DNA of 10,254 nt from Clostridiales bacterium (lineage in GTDB: Bacteria > Bacillota > Clostridia > Peptostreptococcales > Anaerovoracaceae): assembly GCA_012511395.1 (NCBI GenBank), contig JAAZGD010000011.1, forward strand, positions 1 through 10,254, read 5' to 3'. The position numbers were made by a program, and so were the translations under genes. Each line of letters opens with the position of its first letter. Position 1 is the stretch's first letter. Below are positions 1 through 6,328 of this stretch, piece by piece. The notes below the pieces were generated by a model. The model did not search any database and was not told the DNA's origin. It was given only the letters and a program-made list of their open reading frames with translations.

Positions 1-782
1 ACGTAAGAGGGGAAAAGCTGGACCCTCAAAAAGTCGGCTACATGATAAGCTTAAGAGAAAAAGGAGCCTCCTATGAAGAGGGCAATCTTACTAAGGAAAT
101 CATTTGCTTTACCCATATGGGAAAACCCATAAAGCCAAAAACCATAGGCCAAAAGGAGTATGCCAAGGCTTTACGTGATAAAGAGGTGGTATTTGCAATC
201 GGGCCTGCAGGCACAGGAAAGACTTATCTTGCAGTGGCTGTGGCCATTAATGCATACAAGAATAAAGAGATACAGAAGATTATACTGGCAAGGCCTGCAG
301 TGGAGGCCGGAGAAAAGCTGGGGTTTTTGCCCGGAGACCTTCAGGAAAAGGTGGATCCTTACTTAAGGCCTCTTTATGATGCCCTTTACGATATTATGGG
401 AAGGGACAGCGCCTTAAGGCTTAAGGAGCGGGAGGTTATTGAAGTTGTTCCGCTGGCATATATGCGTGGGAGAACTCTTGATAACGCCTTTATCATACTG
501 GATGAGGCTCAAAACAGTACCAAGGAACAGATGAAAATGTTTTTAACAAGGATGGGATTCGGTTCAAGGATGGTAATAACAGGAGACGTTACTCAAATAG
601 ATTTACCAAAGGGAAAAGAATCGGGGCTTCTGGAGGCTGAAAGAGTTTTGAAAAACCTTAAGGACATTAAATTCTGCTACTTAAAGGATGTAGATGTGGT
701 GCGCCATGAGGCTGTAAAGAAAATCATCAATGCTTATGAGAAGTACTACAAGGACCATCCTGTAGAAAAAGAGGAGATTTAG
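1..782 (+). CDS. phoH: PhoH family ATPase, 3' part (5' end outside window)
   Basis: PhoH/YbeZ-type P-loop ATPase, a cytoplasmic protein tied to RNA metabolism by family and by its constant pairing with ybeY; its exact cellular reaction is not settled. The reading frame is open to the left edge (first full codon at base 3), so the ATG at base 42 is an internal methionine. About 259 codons are visible, against roughly 310-330 in the family, so some 60 N-terminal residues lie outside. Walker A GPAGTGKT is encoded at 201-224 and the Walker B-like LDEAQN at 498-515, followed by the sensor-like VITGDVTQIDLP. The KPKTIGQKEY stretch just before the ATPase core is also typical. The stop codon abuts the ybeY start, so the two are probably translationally coupled. 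Family assignment is secure. Confidence 0.95.
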   Translation, partial: VRGEKLDPQKVGYMISLREKGASYEEGNLTKEIICFTHMGKPIKPKTIGQKEYAKALRDKEVVFAIGPAGTGKTYLAVAVAINAYKNKEIQKIILARPAVEAGEKLGFLPGDLQEKVDPYLRPLYDALYDIMGRDSALRLKEREVIEVVPLAYMRGRTLDNAFIILDEAQNSTKEQMKMFLTRMGFGSRMVITGDVTQIDLPKGKESGLLEAERVLKNLKDIKFCYLKDVDVVRHEAVKKIINAYEKYYKDHPVEKEEI

Positions 783-1238
783 GTGAAGATTGATGTTATT
801 GATGAAACTATCAGAAAGAGTGATGTCTTTGCCGTAATGGAAGAGGCCTTTAAGCTGGCCCTTTTAAAACAAGGGCTTACTAATGAAGATGCAGAAATCA
901 GCTTAACCTTAGCTTGCCCTGAAGAAATAAAGGAGCTTAATAAAAAGTTCAGAAAGAAAAATGCAGCCACAGATGTGCTTTCTTTTCCACAGTATACAAG
1001 AGAGGAAAGCGTTCCCGAAGAAGGCCCCTATTTTCTTGGTGACATCGTTATATGCGAAGAAATCGCAAGGGAACAGGCTGAAAGCTACGGTCATTCATAT
1101 TTAAGAGAGGTTCTTTACCTCTTTGTTCACGGCATGGGCCATTTATTGGGATATGACCATATGGATCAGGAAGAAAAGATTGAGATGCGCGCCTTTGAAG
1201 AGGCCATTCTTGGAGAGTTAAAGATAAGAAGAGAATAA
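783..1238 (+). CDS. ybeY: Endoribonuclease YbeY (rRNA maturation factor)
   Basis: Zinc-dependent single-strand endoribonuclease that acts in 16S rRNA 3'-end maturation and ribosome quality control. The 151-residue length is normal. The hallmark metal site HGMGHLLGYDH lies at residues 116-126, with H116, H120 and H126 as the predicted zinc ligands, and the conserved TDVLSFP segment is near residues 63-69. The start is a GTG directly after the phoH stop, with GAGGAG at 771-776 inside the end of phoH as the ribosome binding site, six bases upstream. In many Firmicutes a pgpH/yqfF gene sits between phoH and ybeY and dgkA follows ybeY; both are missing here. Identity is clear from the motif and the neighbours. 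Confidence 0.96.
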   Translation: MKIDVIDETIRKSDVFAVMEEAFKLALLKQGLTNEDAEISLTLACPEEIKELNKKFRKKNAATDVLSFPQYTREESVPEEGPYFLGDIVICEEIAREQAESYGHSYLREVLYLFVHGMGHLLGYDHMDQEEKIEMRAFEEAILGELKIRRE

Positions 1239-1251
1239 GGAATTTATTAAA

Positions 1252-1665
1252 ATGACTGATAAAGAATTATTTAAACTTGCTTTAAAAGCAAAGGATAAGG
1301 CTTATGCACCTTTTTCAAAGTTCGCGGTGGGAGCTGCGCTTCTTTCTGAAGATGGAGAAGTCTTTTTGGGAGTAAATGTGGAAAATTCAAGCTACGGTGC
1401 CACCATATGCGCTGAAAGAAGCGCCTTCGTACAGGCGGTGTCAAAGGGAGTCAGGGCTTTTTCAAAAATTGCTGTGGCAACAAGCCAAGGGGAAGCATGG
1501 CCCTGCGGTATATGCAGACAGTTTATGAAGGAGTTTTGCGATGATTCCTTTGAAATAATATCAGGCTCCGATGAAGAGCATCTCGTAACTCATACGCTTT
1601 TGGAGCTTCTCCCTTTAGGGTTTAAGCTCGATGATGAGTGTAATCAAATAAAGGGGAAAGTATGA
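1252..1665 (+). CDS. cdd: Cytidine deaminase
   Basis: Zinc-dependent deamination of cytidine and deoxycytidine to uridine and deoxyuridine, part of pyrimidine salvage in the cytoplasm. The 137-residue length fits the small homotetrameric class. The substrate-binding segment NVENSSYG is at residues 42-49, the catalytic CAE triplet (C53 zinc ligand, E55 proton shuttle) follows, and PCGIC at 84-88 supplies the other two zinc cysteines (C85, C88), followed by the usual RQ. AAGGA at 1237-1241 is the likely ribosome binding site, ten bases before the ATG. The stop overlaps the era start in an ATGA. The position between ybeY and era is typical for Firmicutes. Confidence 0.96.
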   Translation: MTDKELFKLALKAKDKAYAPFSKFAVGAALLSEDGEVFLGVNVENSSYGATICAERSAFVQAVSKGVRAFSKIAVATSQGEAWPCGICRQFMKEFCDDSFEIISGSDEEHLVTHTLLELLPLGFKLDDECNQIKGKV

Positions 1666-2543
1666 AATCAGGCTTTGTAGGAATTGTGGGAAGACCTAAT
1701 GTAGGAAAGTCTACCCTTTTAAATTCAATAATAGGTGAGAAGGTGGCAATTACCACAAGCAAGCCTCAAACTACGAGAAACACCATAAGAGGTATATATA
1801 ACGACAAAGACCTTCAAATGGTGTTTATTGATACTCCCGGAATTCATAAGCCGAAAAATGCTTTGGGAAGTCAGATGACTCAAAGCGCCCTAAGAACCTT
1901 CAAGGAGGTGGATTTAATTCTTCTCATGGTGGACGGTCACCCATCCGAGGGCCCCGGGGACCCCTTCATTTTAAACATGCTGAAGGATGTAAAAACTCCT
2001 AAATTCCTTGTGATTAACAAGATTGACTTAATTCCTCCTGATGCTTACGAACAGATATACCTTGAGTATGAAAGTACGGGGATCTTTAAGGAGATAATTG
2101 GAATAAGCGCCAAAAGCGGGAAAAACGTAGATGTGCTTCTTAATAAGGCTGTGTCCTATATGGGAGAAGGCCCTCAATACTTTCCAAGTGATATGGTTTA
2201 TGACTATGATGAAACCTTTATGGTAACGGAGATTATCAGGGAGAAGGCACTTATGTATTTAGAGGAGGAAATTCCCCACGGTATCTTCGTAGAGCTGGAA
2301 ATTTACGAAGAAAAGGGAGACCTTCTTCACATAGGGGCAGTGATTTATTGCGAAAAAAAGAGCCATAAGGGAATAATCATAGGTAAAGGCGGCAGAAAGC
2401 TTAAAGGCATAGGCAAGGATGCAAGGCTTGAGCTTGAAGGGCTCTTAGGAATCAGAATATTTCTTGAGCTCTTTGTAAAGGTAAAGGAAAACTGGCGCAG
2501 TGAGGATATAACTGTGAAGAAGATGGGATTCAGTGACAGCTAA
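1662..2543 (+). CDS. era: GTPase Era (ribosome assembly)
   Basis: Essential-type GTPase that binds the 3' end of 16S rRNA and checks 30S subunit assembly. The full 293-residue two-domain form is present. GTPase motifs in order are GRPNVGKS at residues 10-17 (G1), the threonine-rich switch I near 37-41 (G2), DTPG at 57-60 (G3), NKID at 119-122 (G4) and SAK at 149-151 (G5). The C-terminal KH RNA-binding domain shows GIIIGKGG at about 237-244. The start codon overlaps the cdd stop by four bases (ATGA), with AAGGGG at 1651-1656 as a good ribosome binding site. ybeY, era and phoH together form a ribosome and RNA maturation group. No missing residues are apparent. Confidence 0.98.
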   Translation: MKSGFVGIVGRPNVGKSTLLNSIIGEKVAITTSKPQTTRNTIRGIYNDKDLQMVFIDTPGIHKPKNALGSQMTQSALRTFKEVDLILLMVDGHPSEGPGDPFILNMLKDVKTPKFLVINKIDLIPPDAYEQIYLEYESTGIFKEIIGISAKSGKNVDVLLNKAVSYMGEGPQYFPSDMVYDYDETFMVTEIIREKALMYLEEEIPHGIFVELEIYEEKGDLLHIGAVIYCEKKSHKGIIIGKGGRKLKGIGKDARLELEGLLGIRIFLELFVKVKENWRSEDITVKKMGFSDS

Positions 2544-3299
2544 ATGGAAAAAATTACGGAAGGTATTGTTTTAAAACAAGTAAAAACCGTTAAAGGTTTG
2601 AGAATGGTGACTGTGTTTACAAAGGATTTAGGGAAAATTCAGGCAGGAACTACCATGTCCGAATATCAAAGAGGTAAAGCGGCATTAACATTAAGGCCCT
2701 TTTCTTACGGAACTTATCATATCAACTCTAAAAACGGCTATCATTTTCTCAACAAGGCAGAATCCATTAAGTATTACTATAATCTTTGTCAGGATATGGA
2801 TAAGTACGCCTATGGTGCTTATGTATTGGAGTTTTCCAACAAGTACCTGGAGGAAGAGATGCCTTTGCCTGAATACTTTAATCTGCTTTTGGATTATCTC
2901 ACACTTCTTGAAGGCAGGAAGAAAGATTTTGATATGCTTCATACGGCCTTTCAGATAAAGGCTCTTTCCATGGCAGGCACCATGCCCATAGTCACTCATT
3001 GCGTTTCCTGTTCAAAAAAAGAAAATCTCAATACATTTTCTGTAAAAGACGGAGGGACTCTGTGTGACAGCTGTAAAGATATAAAAGATTCTAATGAGCC
3101 CGGTTCGTTGATTTACCATATTAATTTGGGTATAATAAATGCGATTACTTTTTTAGGTAAAACAGATATTACGGCTTTGGAAAAACTTAAGCTTGACAGT
3201 AATATTTTGGAGCCCCTAAAGAGTATTATAAATGATTATCTGAAATACCATTTAGACATGGGGGATTTATTGAGCGAACGTTGTTTTATGATAACTTAA
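2544..3299 (+). CDS. recO: DNA repair protein RecO
   Basis: Recombination mediator of the RecFOR pathway. It binds single-stranded DNA and SSB and helps load RecA at gaps. The 251-residue length is typical. The N-terminal ~80 residues match the RecO OB-fold (start MEKITEGIVLK, then VFTKDLGKI and LRPFSYGTY). A helical middle follows, with a C4 zinc-binding module of C153, C156, C174 and C177. The ATG follows the era stop with no gap. No strong ribosome binding site is seen immediately upstream, so translation is probably coupled to era. The era-recO order is classical for Firmicutes. The 3' part contains a possible internal promoter at 3108-3136. Confidence 0.94.
   Translation: MEKITEGIVLKQVKTVKGLRMVTVFTKDLGKIQAGTTMSEYQRGKAALTLRPFSYGTYHINSKNGYHFLNKAESIKYYYNLCQDMDKYAYGAYVLEFSNKYLEEEMPLPEYFNLLLDYLTLLEGRKKDFDMLHTAFQIKALSMAGTMPIVTHCVSCSKKENLNTFSVKDGGTLCDSCKDIKDSNEPGSLIYHINLGIINAITFLGKTDITALEKLKLDSNILEPLKSIINDYLKYHLDMGDLLSERCFMIT
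3108..3136 (+). promoter_or_regulatory. Possible internal sigma-A promoter in recO
   Basis: TTGATT at 3108-3113 and TATAAT at 3131-3136 are separated by 17 bp, a good fit to the housekeeping promoter consensus (4/6 and 6/6). It lies in the 3' coding part of recO, about 180 bp before the DUF4342 gene, and could add expression of that gene with glyQS and zupT. The region is AT-rich, so a chance match is quite possible. Confidence 0.4.
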
Positions 3300-3314
3300 A
3301 GGGAGGTATATGTT

Positions 3315-3989
3315 ATGGAAATTACTTTGGAGAAAATAGAACTGGTAAAGGACAGAACGGGAGTCTCATATAAAGAGGCGAAGGAAGCTTTGGAACAGGC
3401 AGGAGGCAGCGTTGTAGATGCCATAATTGCCATTGAGGACACCATTAACGATAAGGGCGGCAAGGCTTTCGGGCTGCCTGCAAAAGCCGTTGTTGACAGA
3501 CTTAAGGAGCTTATAAGAAAAGGTAATGTGGCTAAGATCATCGTGAAAAAGGATGGTGAGGTAGTTTTAAATCTGCCCTTAAACGTAGGTATTGTAGGGA
3601 CGATTTTAGCTCCCATTCCTATAGTGTTGGGAACTATAGCTGCCTTTGGAACAAAATGTGATATTGAGGTTGTAAAGGATGACGGAACCATAATAGATGT
3701 AAGCGACATGGCCATGGACACCTTTGAGGACGTTAAGGAAAAAAGTACTGAAATTTACGGTGAAGTAAGGAAACGAACTGAAGAGGTTTATAAGGAAGTA
3801 AAGGGAAAAGCTACAGACGCCCTTGATAAAGTCAGCACAAAGGTTGACATAGATTTATCCGACGGTGAAGATTTCTTTGATGAAATGGCACAGGAAGTAG
3901 AAGGCATTAAGGAAGAGGTTAAGGAAGTGAAGGATGAACTGGAAGAAACCTTTGATGATGTTTTAGATGAAATAGACAACGAAATATAA
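3315..3989 (+). CDS. DUF4342 domain protein with UBA-like N-terminus and long charged helical tail
   Basis: Function unknown. Residues 1-48 resemble a UBA/EF-Ts-like helical bundle (VKDRTGVSYKEAKEAL, then a glycine pair and an amphipathic helix). Residues about 50-128 match what I recognise as the DUF4342 core: a basic helix (DRLKELIRKGN), a strand pair (KIIVKKDGEVVLNLPL) and a hydrophobic segment at about 90-112 rich in Gly, Pro and Ile that could insert in or lie on the membrane. Residues 130-224 form a very charged tail with 11-residue spacing (V140, V151, V162, V173) followed by 7-residue spacing (V195, V202, L209, V216), predicting a long amphipathic or coiled-coil helix; the last 40 residues are strongly acidic. 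AGGGAGGT at 3300-3307 is a strong ribosome binding site seven bases before the ATG. The gene sits 15 bp after recO and 19 bp before glyQS, within the operon. I assign the domain from memory and propose no activity. Confidence 0.8.
   Translation: MEITLEKIELVKDRTGVSYKEAKEALEQAGGSVVDAIIAIEDTINDKGGKAFGLPAKAVVDRLKELIRKGNVAKIIVKKDGEVVLNLPLNVGIVGTILAPIPIVLGTIAAFGTKCDIEVVKDDGTIIDVSDMAMDTFEDVKEKSTEIYGEVRKRTEEVYKEVKGKATDALDKVSTKVDIDLSDGEDFFDEMAQEVEGIKEEVKEVKDELEETFDDVLDEIDNEI
3732..3980 (+). other. Hendecad-then-heptad repeat region encoded in the DUF4342 gene
   Basis: Protein-level repeat. Residues 140-172 form three clear 11-residue units that each start with Val and a basic residue and end in an acidic or basic polar pair; a fourth unit from V173 is weaker. 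After an acidic linker (DLSDGEDFFDEM), residues 195-222 form four 7-residue units led by V195, V202, L209 and V216. The pattern predicts amphipathic helix, and the second part predicts coiled coil. DNA-level identity between the units is low, so this is not a recent tandem duplication. Confidence 0.65.
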
Positions 3990-4008
3990 AAGAAAAGGGC
4001 TAATAAAT

Positions 4009-5409
4009 ATGGGATCAGATTACTCGATGGATAAAATTGTGGCTTTGGCAAAGAACCGCGGCTTTGTATATCCGGGTTCGGAGATTTATGGAGGTTTAGC
4101 AAATACCTGGGACTACGGCCCTTTGGGAGTGGAGTTTAAAAATAATATTAAGAGAGCCTGGTGGCAGGCTTTTGTTCAGGAGAGCCCCTACAATGTAGGC
4201 CTTGATGCCGCTATTCTTATGAACCCTAAAACATGGGTGGCATCAGGTCATGTGGGAGGCTTTTCTGATCCTTTAATAGACTGCAAATCATGTAAATCCA
4301 GGTTTAGGGCAGATAAGCTCATCAGCGATTACATGGCTGAAAAAGGTGAGGAAGGCTCTGCCGACAGCTGGCCTAAAGAGAAAATGGAAGCATTTCTTGA
4401 AGGGAATAAAGTTCCCTGTCCTGCTTGCGGAAAATCGGATTATACAGCTATCAGGCAGTTCAACCTTATGTTTAAAACCTTTCAAGGTGTAACGGAAGAC
4501 TCACAATCTCAGCTTTTTTTAAGGCCGGAAACTGCCCAAGGCATATTTGTAAACTTTAAAAACGTTTTGCGAACTTCGAGAAAGAAGATTCCCTTTGGCA
4601 TAGCCCAGGTGGGAAAATCCTTTAGAAATGAAATAACTCCGGGAAACTTTACCTTCAGAACAAGGGAGTTTGAACAGATGGAGCTGGAGTTTTTTGTAAA
4701 GCCGGGAACAGATCTTGAGTGGTATTCCTACTGGAAGGATTACTGCGTAGACTTCCTTCTGAAGCTGGGCATGAAAAAAGAAAACATTAAGATGAGAGAC
4801 CATGAGAAAGAGGAGCTCTCTCACTATAGCGTTGCCACCACAGATATTGAGTACTTGTTCCCCTTTGGCTGGGGCGAGCTGTGGGGAATAGCGGACAGAA
4901 CCGACTTTGACTTAAAGCAGCATATGGAGTATTCAGGAGAGGACATGAATTATTTGGACCCTGAAACGGGAGAAAAATTCATTCCATATTGCGTGGAACC
5001 CTCCCTTGGTGCAGACAGGGTTGCTCTGGCATTTTTATGCGATGCCTATGATGAAGAGACAGTGAAGGATGCTGAAGGTAAGGATGATGTGAGAACTGTT
5101 CTTAGATTACATCCATTTATAGCACCTTATAAAGTTGCAGTCCTTCCTCTTGCAAAAAAGCTTTCAGATAAGGCAGAGCCTCTGTATCGGGAGCTTTCAA
5201 AACACTTTATGACAGATTACGATGTTACAGGCTCCATAGGTAAGAGGTACAGAAGACAGGATGAAATAGGAACACCCTTTTGTATATGTGTTGATTTTGA
5301 TACATTGGAGGATGAAGCCGTTACCATAAGAGACAGAGATACCATGGACCAAGTCAGAATACCAATCTGTGAGGTAAAGGATTATATCGAAGAAAGGCTT
5401 AAGTTTTAA
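4009..5409 (+). CDS. glyQS: Glycyl-tRNA synthetase, dimeric (alpha2) type
   Basis: Charges tRNA-Gly with glycine using ATP. This is the single-chain class II enzyme, not the alpha2-beta2 GlyQ/GlyS form. At 466 residues it has normal length for the bacterial form. The N-terminal signature GFVYPGSEIYGG and NTWDYGPLG is at residues 18-40. A zinc-ribbon-like insertion carries C92, C95, C137 and C140. Class II motif 2 surrounds FRNEITPGNFTFRTREFEQ (about 205-223), and motif 3 is the EPSLGADR stretch at 330-337. The C-terminal anticodon-binding domain begins near residue 365 and shows GSIGKRYRRQDEIGTPF. AAGGG at 3995-3999 precedes the ATG by nine bases. A T-box leader, common before such genes in Firmicutes, cannot fit in the 19-bp gap. 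The gene is followed by a zupT-like gene after 7 bp. Confidence 0.97.
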   Translation: MGSDYSMDKIVALAKNRGFVYPGSEIYGGLANTWDYGPLGVEFKNNIKRAWWQAFVQESPYNVGLDAAILMNPKTWVASGHVGGFSDPLIDCKSCKSRFRADKLISDYMAEKGEEGSADSWPKEKMEAFLEGNKVPCPACGKSDYTAIRQFNLMFKTFQGVTEDSQSQLFLRPETAQGIFVNFKNVLRTSRKKIPFGIAQVGKSFRNEITPGNFTFRTREFEQMELEFFVKPGTDLEWYSYWKDYCVDFLLKLGMKKENIKMRDHEKEELSHYSVATTDIEYLFPFGWGELWGIADRTDFDLKQHMEYSGEDMNYLDPETGEKFIPYCVEPSLGADRVALAFLCDAYDEETVKDAEGKDDVRTVLRLHPFIAPYKVAVLPLAKKLSDKAEPLYRELSKHFMTDYDVTGSIGKRYRRQDEIGTPFCICVDFDTLEDEAVTIRDRDTMDQVRIPICEVKDYIEERLKF

Positions 5410-5416
5410 TTAAGAC

Positions 5417-6217
5417 ATGCATGAGCTTGTAATTCCTTTTTTACTAACTTTAATAGCAGGCCTATCCACAGGCATTGGCAGCGCCATTGCCTTTTTTGCC
5501 AAGAAAACCAATACAAAATTCCTGGCAGTAAGTTTGGGTTTTTCAGCCGGAGTTATGATCTATATTTCCTTTGTGGAACTTTTTCCAAGTTCAAAGCTGC
5601 TTTTAATGGCAGAGCTTGGAAGTAAAGCAGGCTTTTGGATAAATGTGGCTGCATTTTTTACAGGAATACTGTTTATTGCAACCATAGACAAGCTGGTGCC
5701 TGAGAATATAAACCCTCATGAAGCAAGATGCATGGACGGCGTTACACCTTGTAAAAAGCCGGAAGAAGCTCTTATGAGAACAGGCACTTTTACAGCTCTT
5801 GCTATTGGGATTCATAATCTTCCTGAAGGATTGGCCGTGTTTTTTACAGCAACTCAAAGCCTGGACCTTGCAATTCCCATAGTAATAGCTATTGCAATCC
5901 ATAATATTCCTGAAGGAATTGCCGTATCCGTACCTATTTACTTCGCCACAGGCTCCAAACGTAAGGCCTTTAAATACTCATTTTTATCAGGTCTTGCAGA
6001 GCCCATAGGTGCAATAGTGGGATATCTATTGCTTATGCCCTTTATGAACGACACTACATACGGATTTATTTTAGGAGCAGTATCAGGAATAATGGTCTTT
6101 ATATCCTTAGATGAGCTTCTTCCCGCTGCAAGGGAATACGGAGAAAGCCACCTTTCCATTTATGGACTTGTAGGAGGCATGGCTGTTATGGCTGTAAGTT
6201 TGGGCCTCTTTTTATAA
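5417..6217 (+). CDS. zupT: ZIP family metal transporter, ZupT-like
   Basis: Integral membrane importer of zinc and possibly other divalent metals (iron, manganese), as known for E. coli ZupT. The protein has 266 residues with about eight hydrophobic segments. The two ZIP signature sites are visible: HNLPEG at residues 133-138 and HNIPEG at 162-167, in the predicted fourth and fifth membrane helices that form the metal path. SFVELFP (51-57), GLAEPIG (192-198) and LDELLP (241-246) are further ZupT-like conserved segments. The loop at about 95-118 holds H101, C105 and C112, possible metal contacts. The start seven bases after glyQS lacks a strong ribosome binding site, which suggests coupling to glyQS. 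It is the last gene of the unit, ahead of a strong terminator. Metal specificity cannot be read from sequence alone. Confidence 0.92.
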   Translation: MHELVIPFLLTLIAGLSTGIGSAIAFFAKKTNTKFLAVSLGFSAGVMIYISFVELFPSSKLLLMAELGSKAGFWINVAAFFTGILFIATIDKLVPENINPHEARCMDGVTPCKKPEEALMRTGTFTALAIGIHNLPEGLAVFFTATQSLDLAIPIVIAIAIHNIPEGIAVSVPIYFATGSKRKAFKYSFLSGLAEPIGAIVGYLLLMPFMNDTTYGFILGAVSGIMVFISLDELLPAAREYGESHLSIYGLVGGMAVMAVSLGLFL

Positions 6218-6230
6218 AATATAATATTCT

Positions 6231-6260
6231 GCCCTCTGCAATAAACAGAGGGCTTTTTTT
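6231..6260 (+). terminator. Intrinsic terminator after zupT
   Basis: A perfect 8-bp stem GCCCTCTG (6231-6238) pairs with CAGAGGGC (6246-6253) across a 7-base loop, followed directly by seven T (6254-6260). It sits 14 bp after the zupT stop and closes the phoH-to-zupT unit. Confidence 0.95.
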
Positions 6261-6261
6261 A

Positions 6262-6290
6262 TTGACAAGGTTCAAACATGTTACTATAAT
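6262..6290 (+). promoter_or_regulatory. Sigma-A promoter of the fab operon
   Basis: TTGACA (6262-6267) and TATAAT (6285-6290) are both perfect consensus hexamers with the ideal 17-bp spacer. The predicted start of transcription is near 6297, which gives a short leader of about 32 bases before fabH. The promoter begins one base after the T-tract of the upstream terminator, a compact arrangement that insulates the fab genes from the upstream operon. Confidence 0.92.
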
Positions 6291-6295
6291 AAAAT

Positions 6296-6312
6296 AGTTT
6301 GATAATCAAAGT
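6296..6312 (+). promoter_or_regulatory. Probable FabT-like operator
   Basis: The inverted repeat TTTGAT-A-ATCAAA (core 6298-6310) extends to AGTTTGATAATCAAAGT with one mismatched pair. It lies right at the predicted transcription start, where a bound repressor would block RNA polymerase. The TTTGA...TCAAA form and the position before fabH agree with the operator known for FabT, the MarR-family repressor of fatty acid synthesis in streptococci and related Firmicutes. No regulator gene is in this window, so the binding protein is inferred. Confidence 0.72.
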
Positions 6313-6315
6313 AAT

Positions 6316-6324
6316 AAGGAGGGG
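6316..6324 (+). promoter_or_regulatory. Ribosome binding site that fixes the fabH start
   Basis: AAGGAGGGG is a near-ideal Shine-Dalgarno sequence. Its AAGGAGG part ends six bases before the TTG at 6329. An upstream in-frame TTG at 6299 lies inside the operator and at the transcription start and has no such signal, so 6329 is the start. Confidence 0.9.
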
Positions 6325-6328
6325 TACC

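Noticed and set aside
42..44. ATG as the start of phoH
   Set aside because: The frame is open to the left edge and encodes family-like residues (LDPQKVGYM) before it, so it is an internal methionine in a gene cut by the window.
1952..1959. CCCCGGGG palindrome in an otherwise moderate-GC region of era
   Set aside because: It encodes a Gly-Pro-Gly loop in frame in Era and has no hairpin plus T-tract or other context for a regulatory site.
3296..3721. 141-codon open frame on the minus strand opposite the DUF4342 gene
   Set aside because: Serine- and threonine-rich composition typical of the complement of a Lys/Glu/Asp-rich gene; no ribosome binding site or recognisable domain.
6299..6328. Upstream TTG start giving a 332-residue FabH
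   Set aside because: It lies in the operator at the predicted transcription start, has no ribosome binding site, and translates the Shine-Dalgarno itself into residues absent from FabH.
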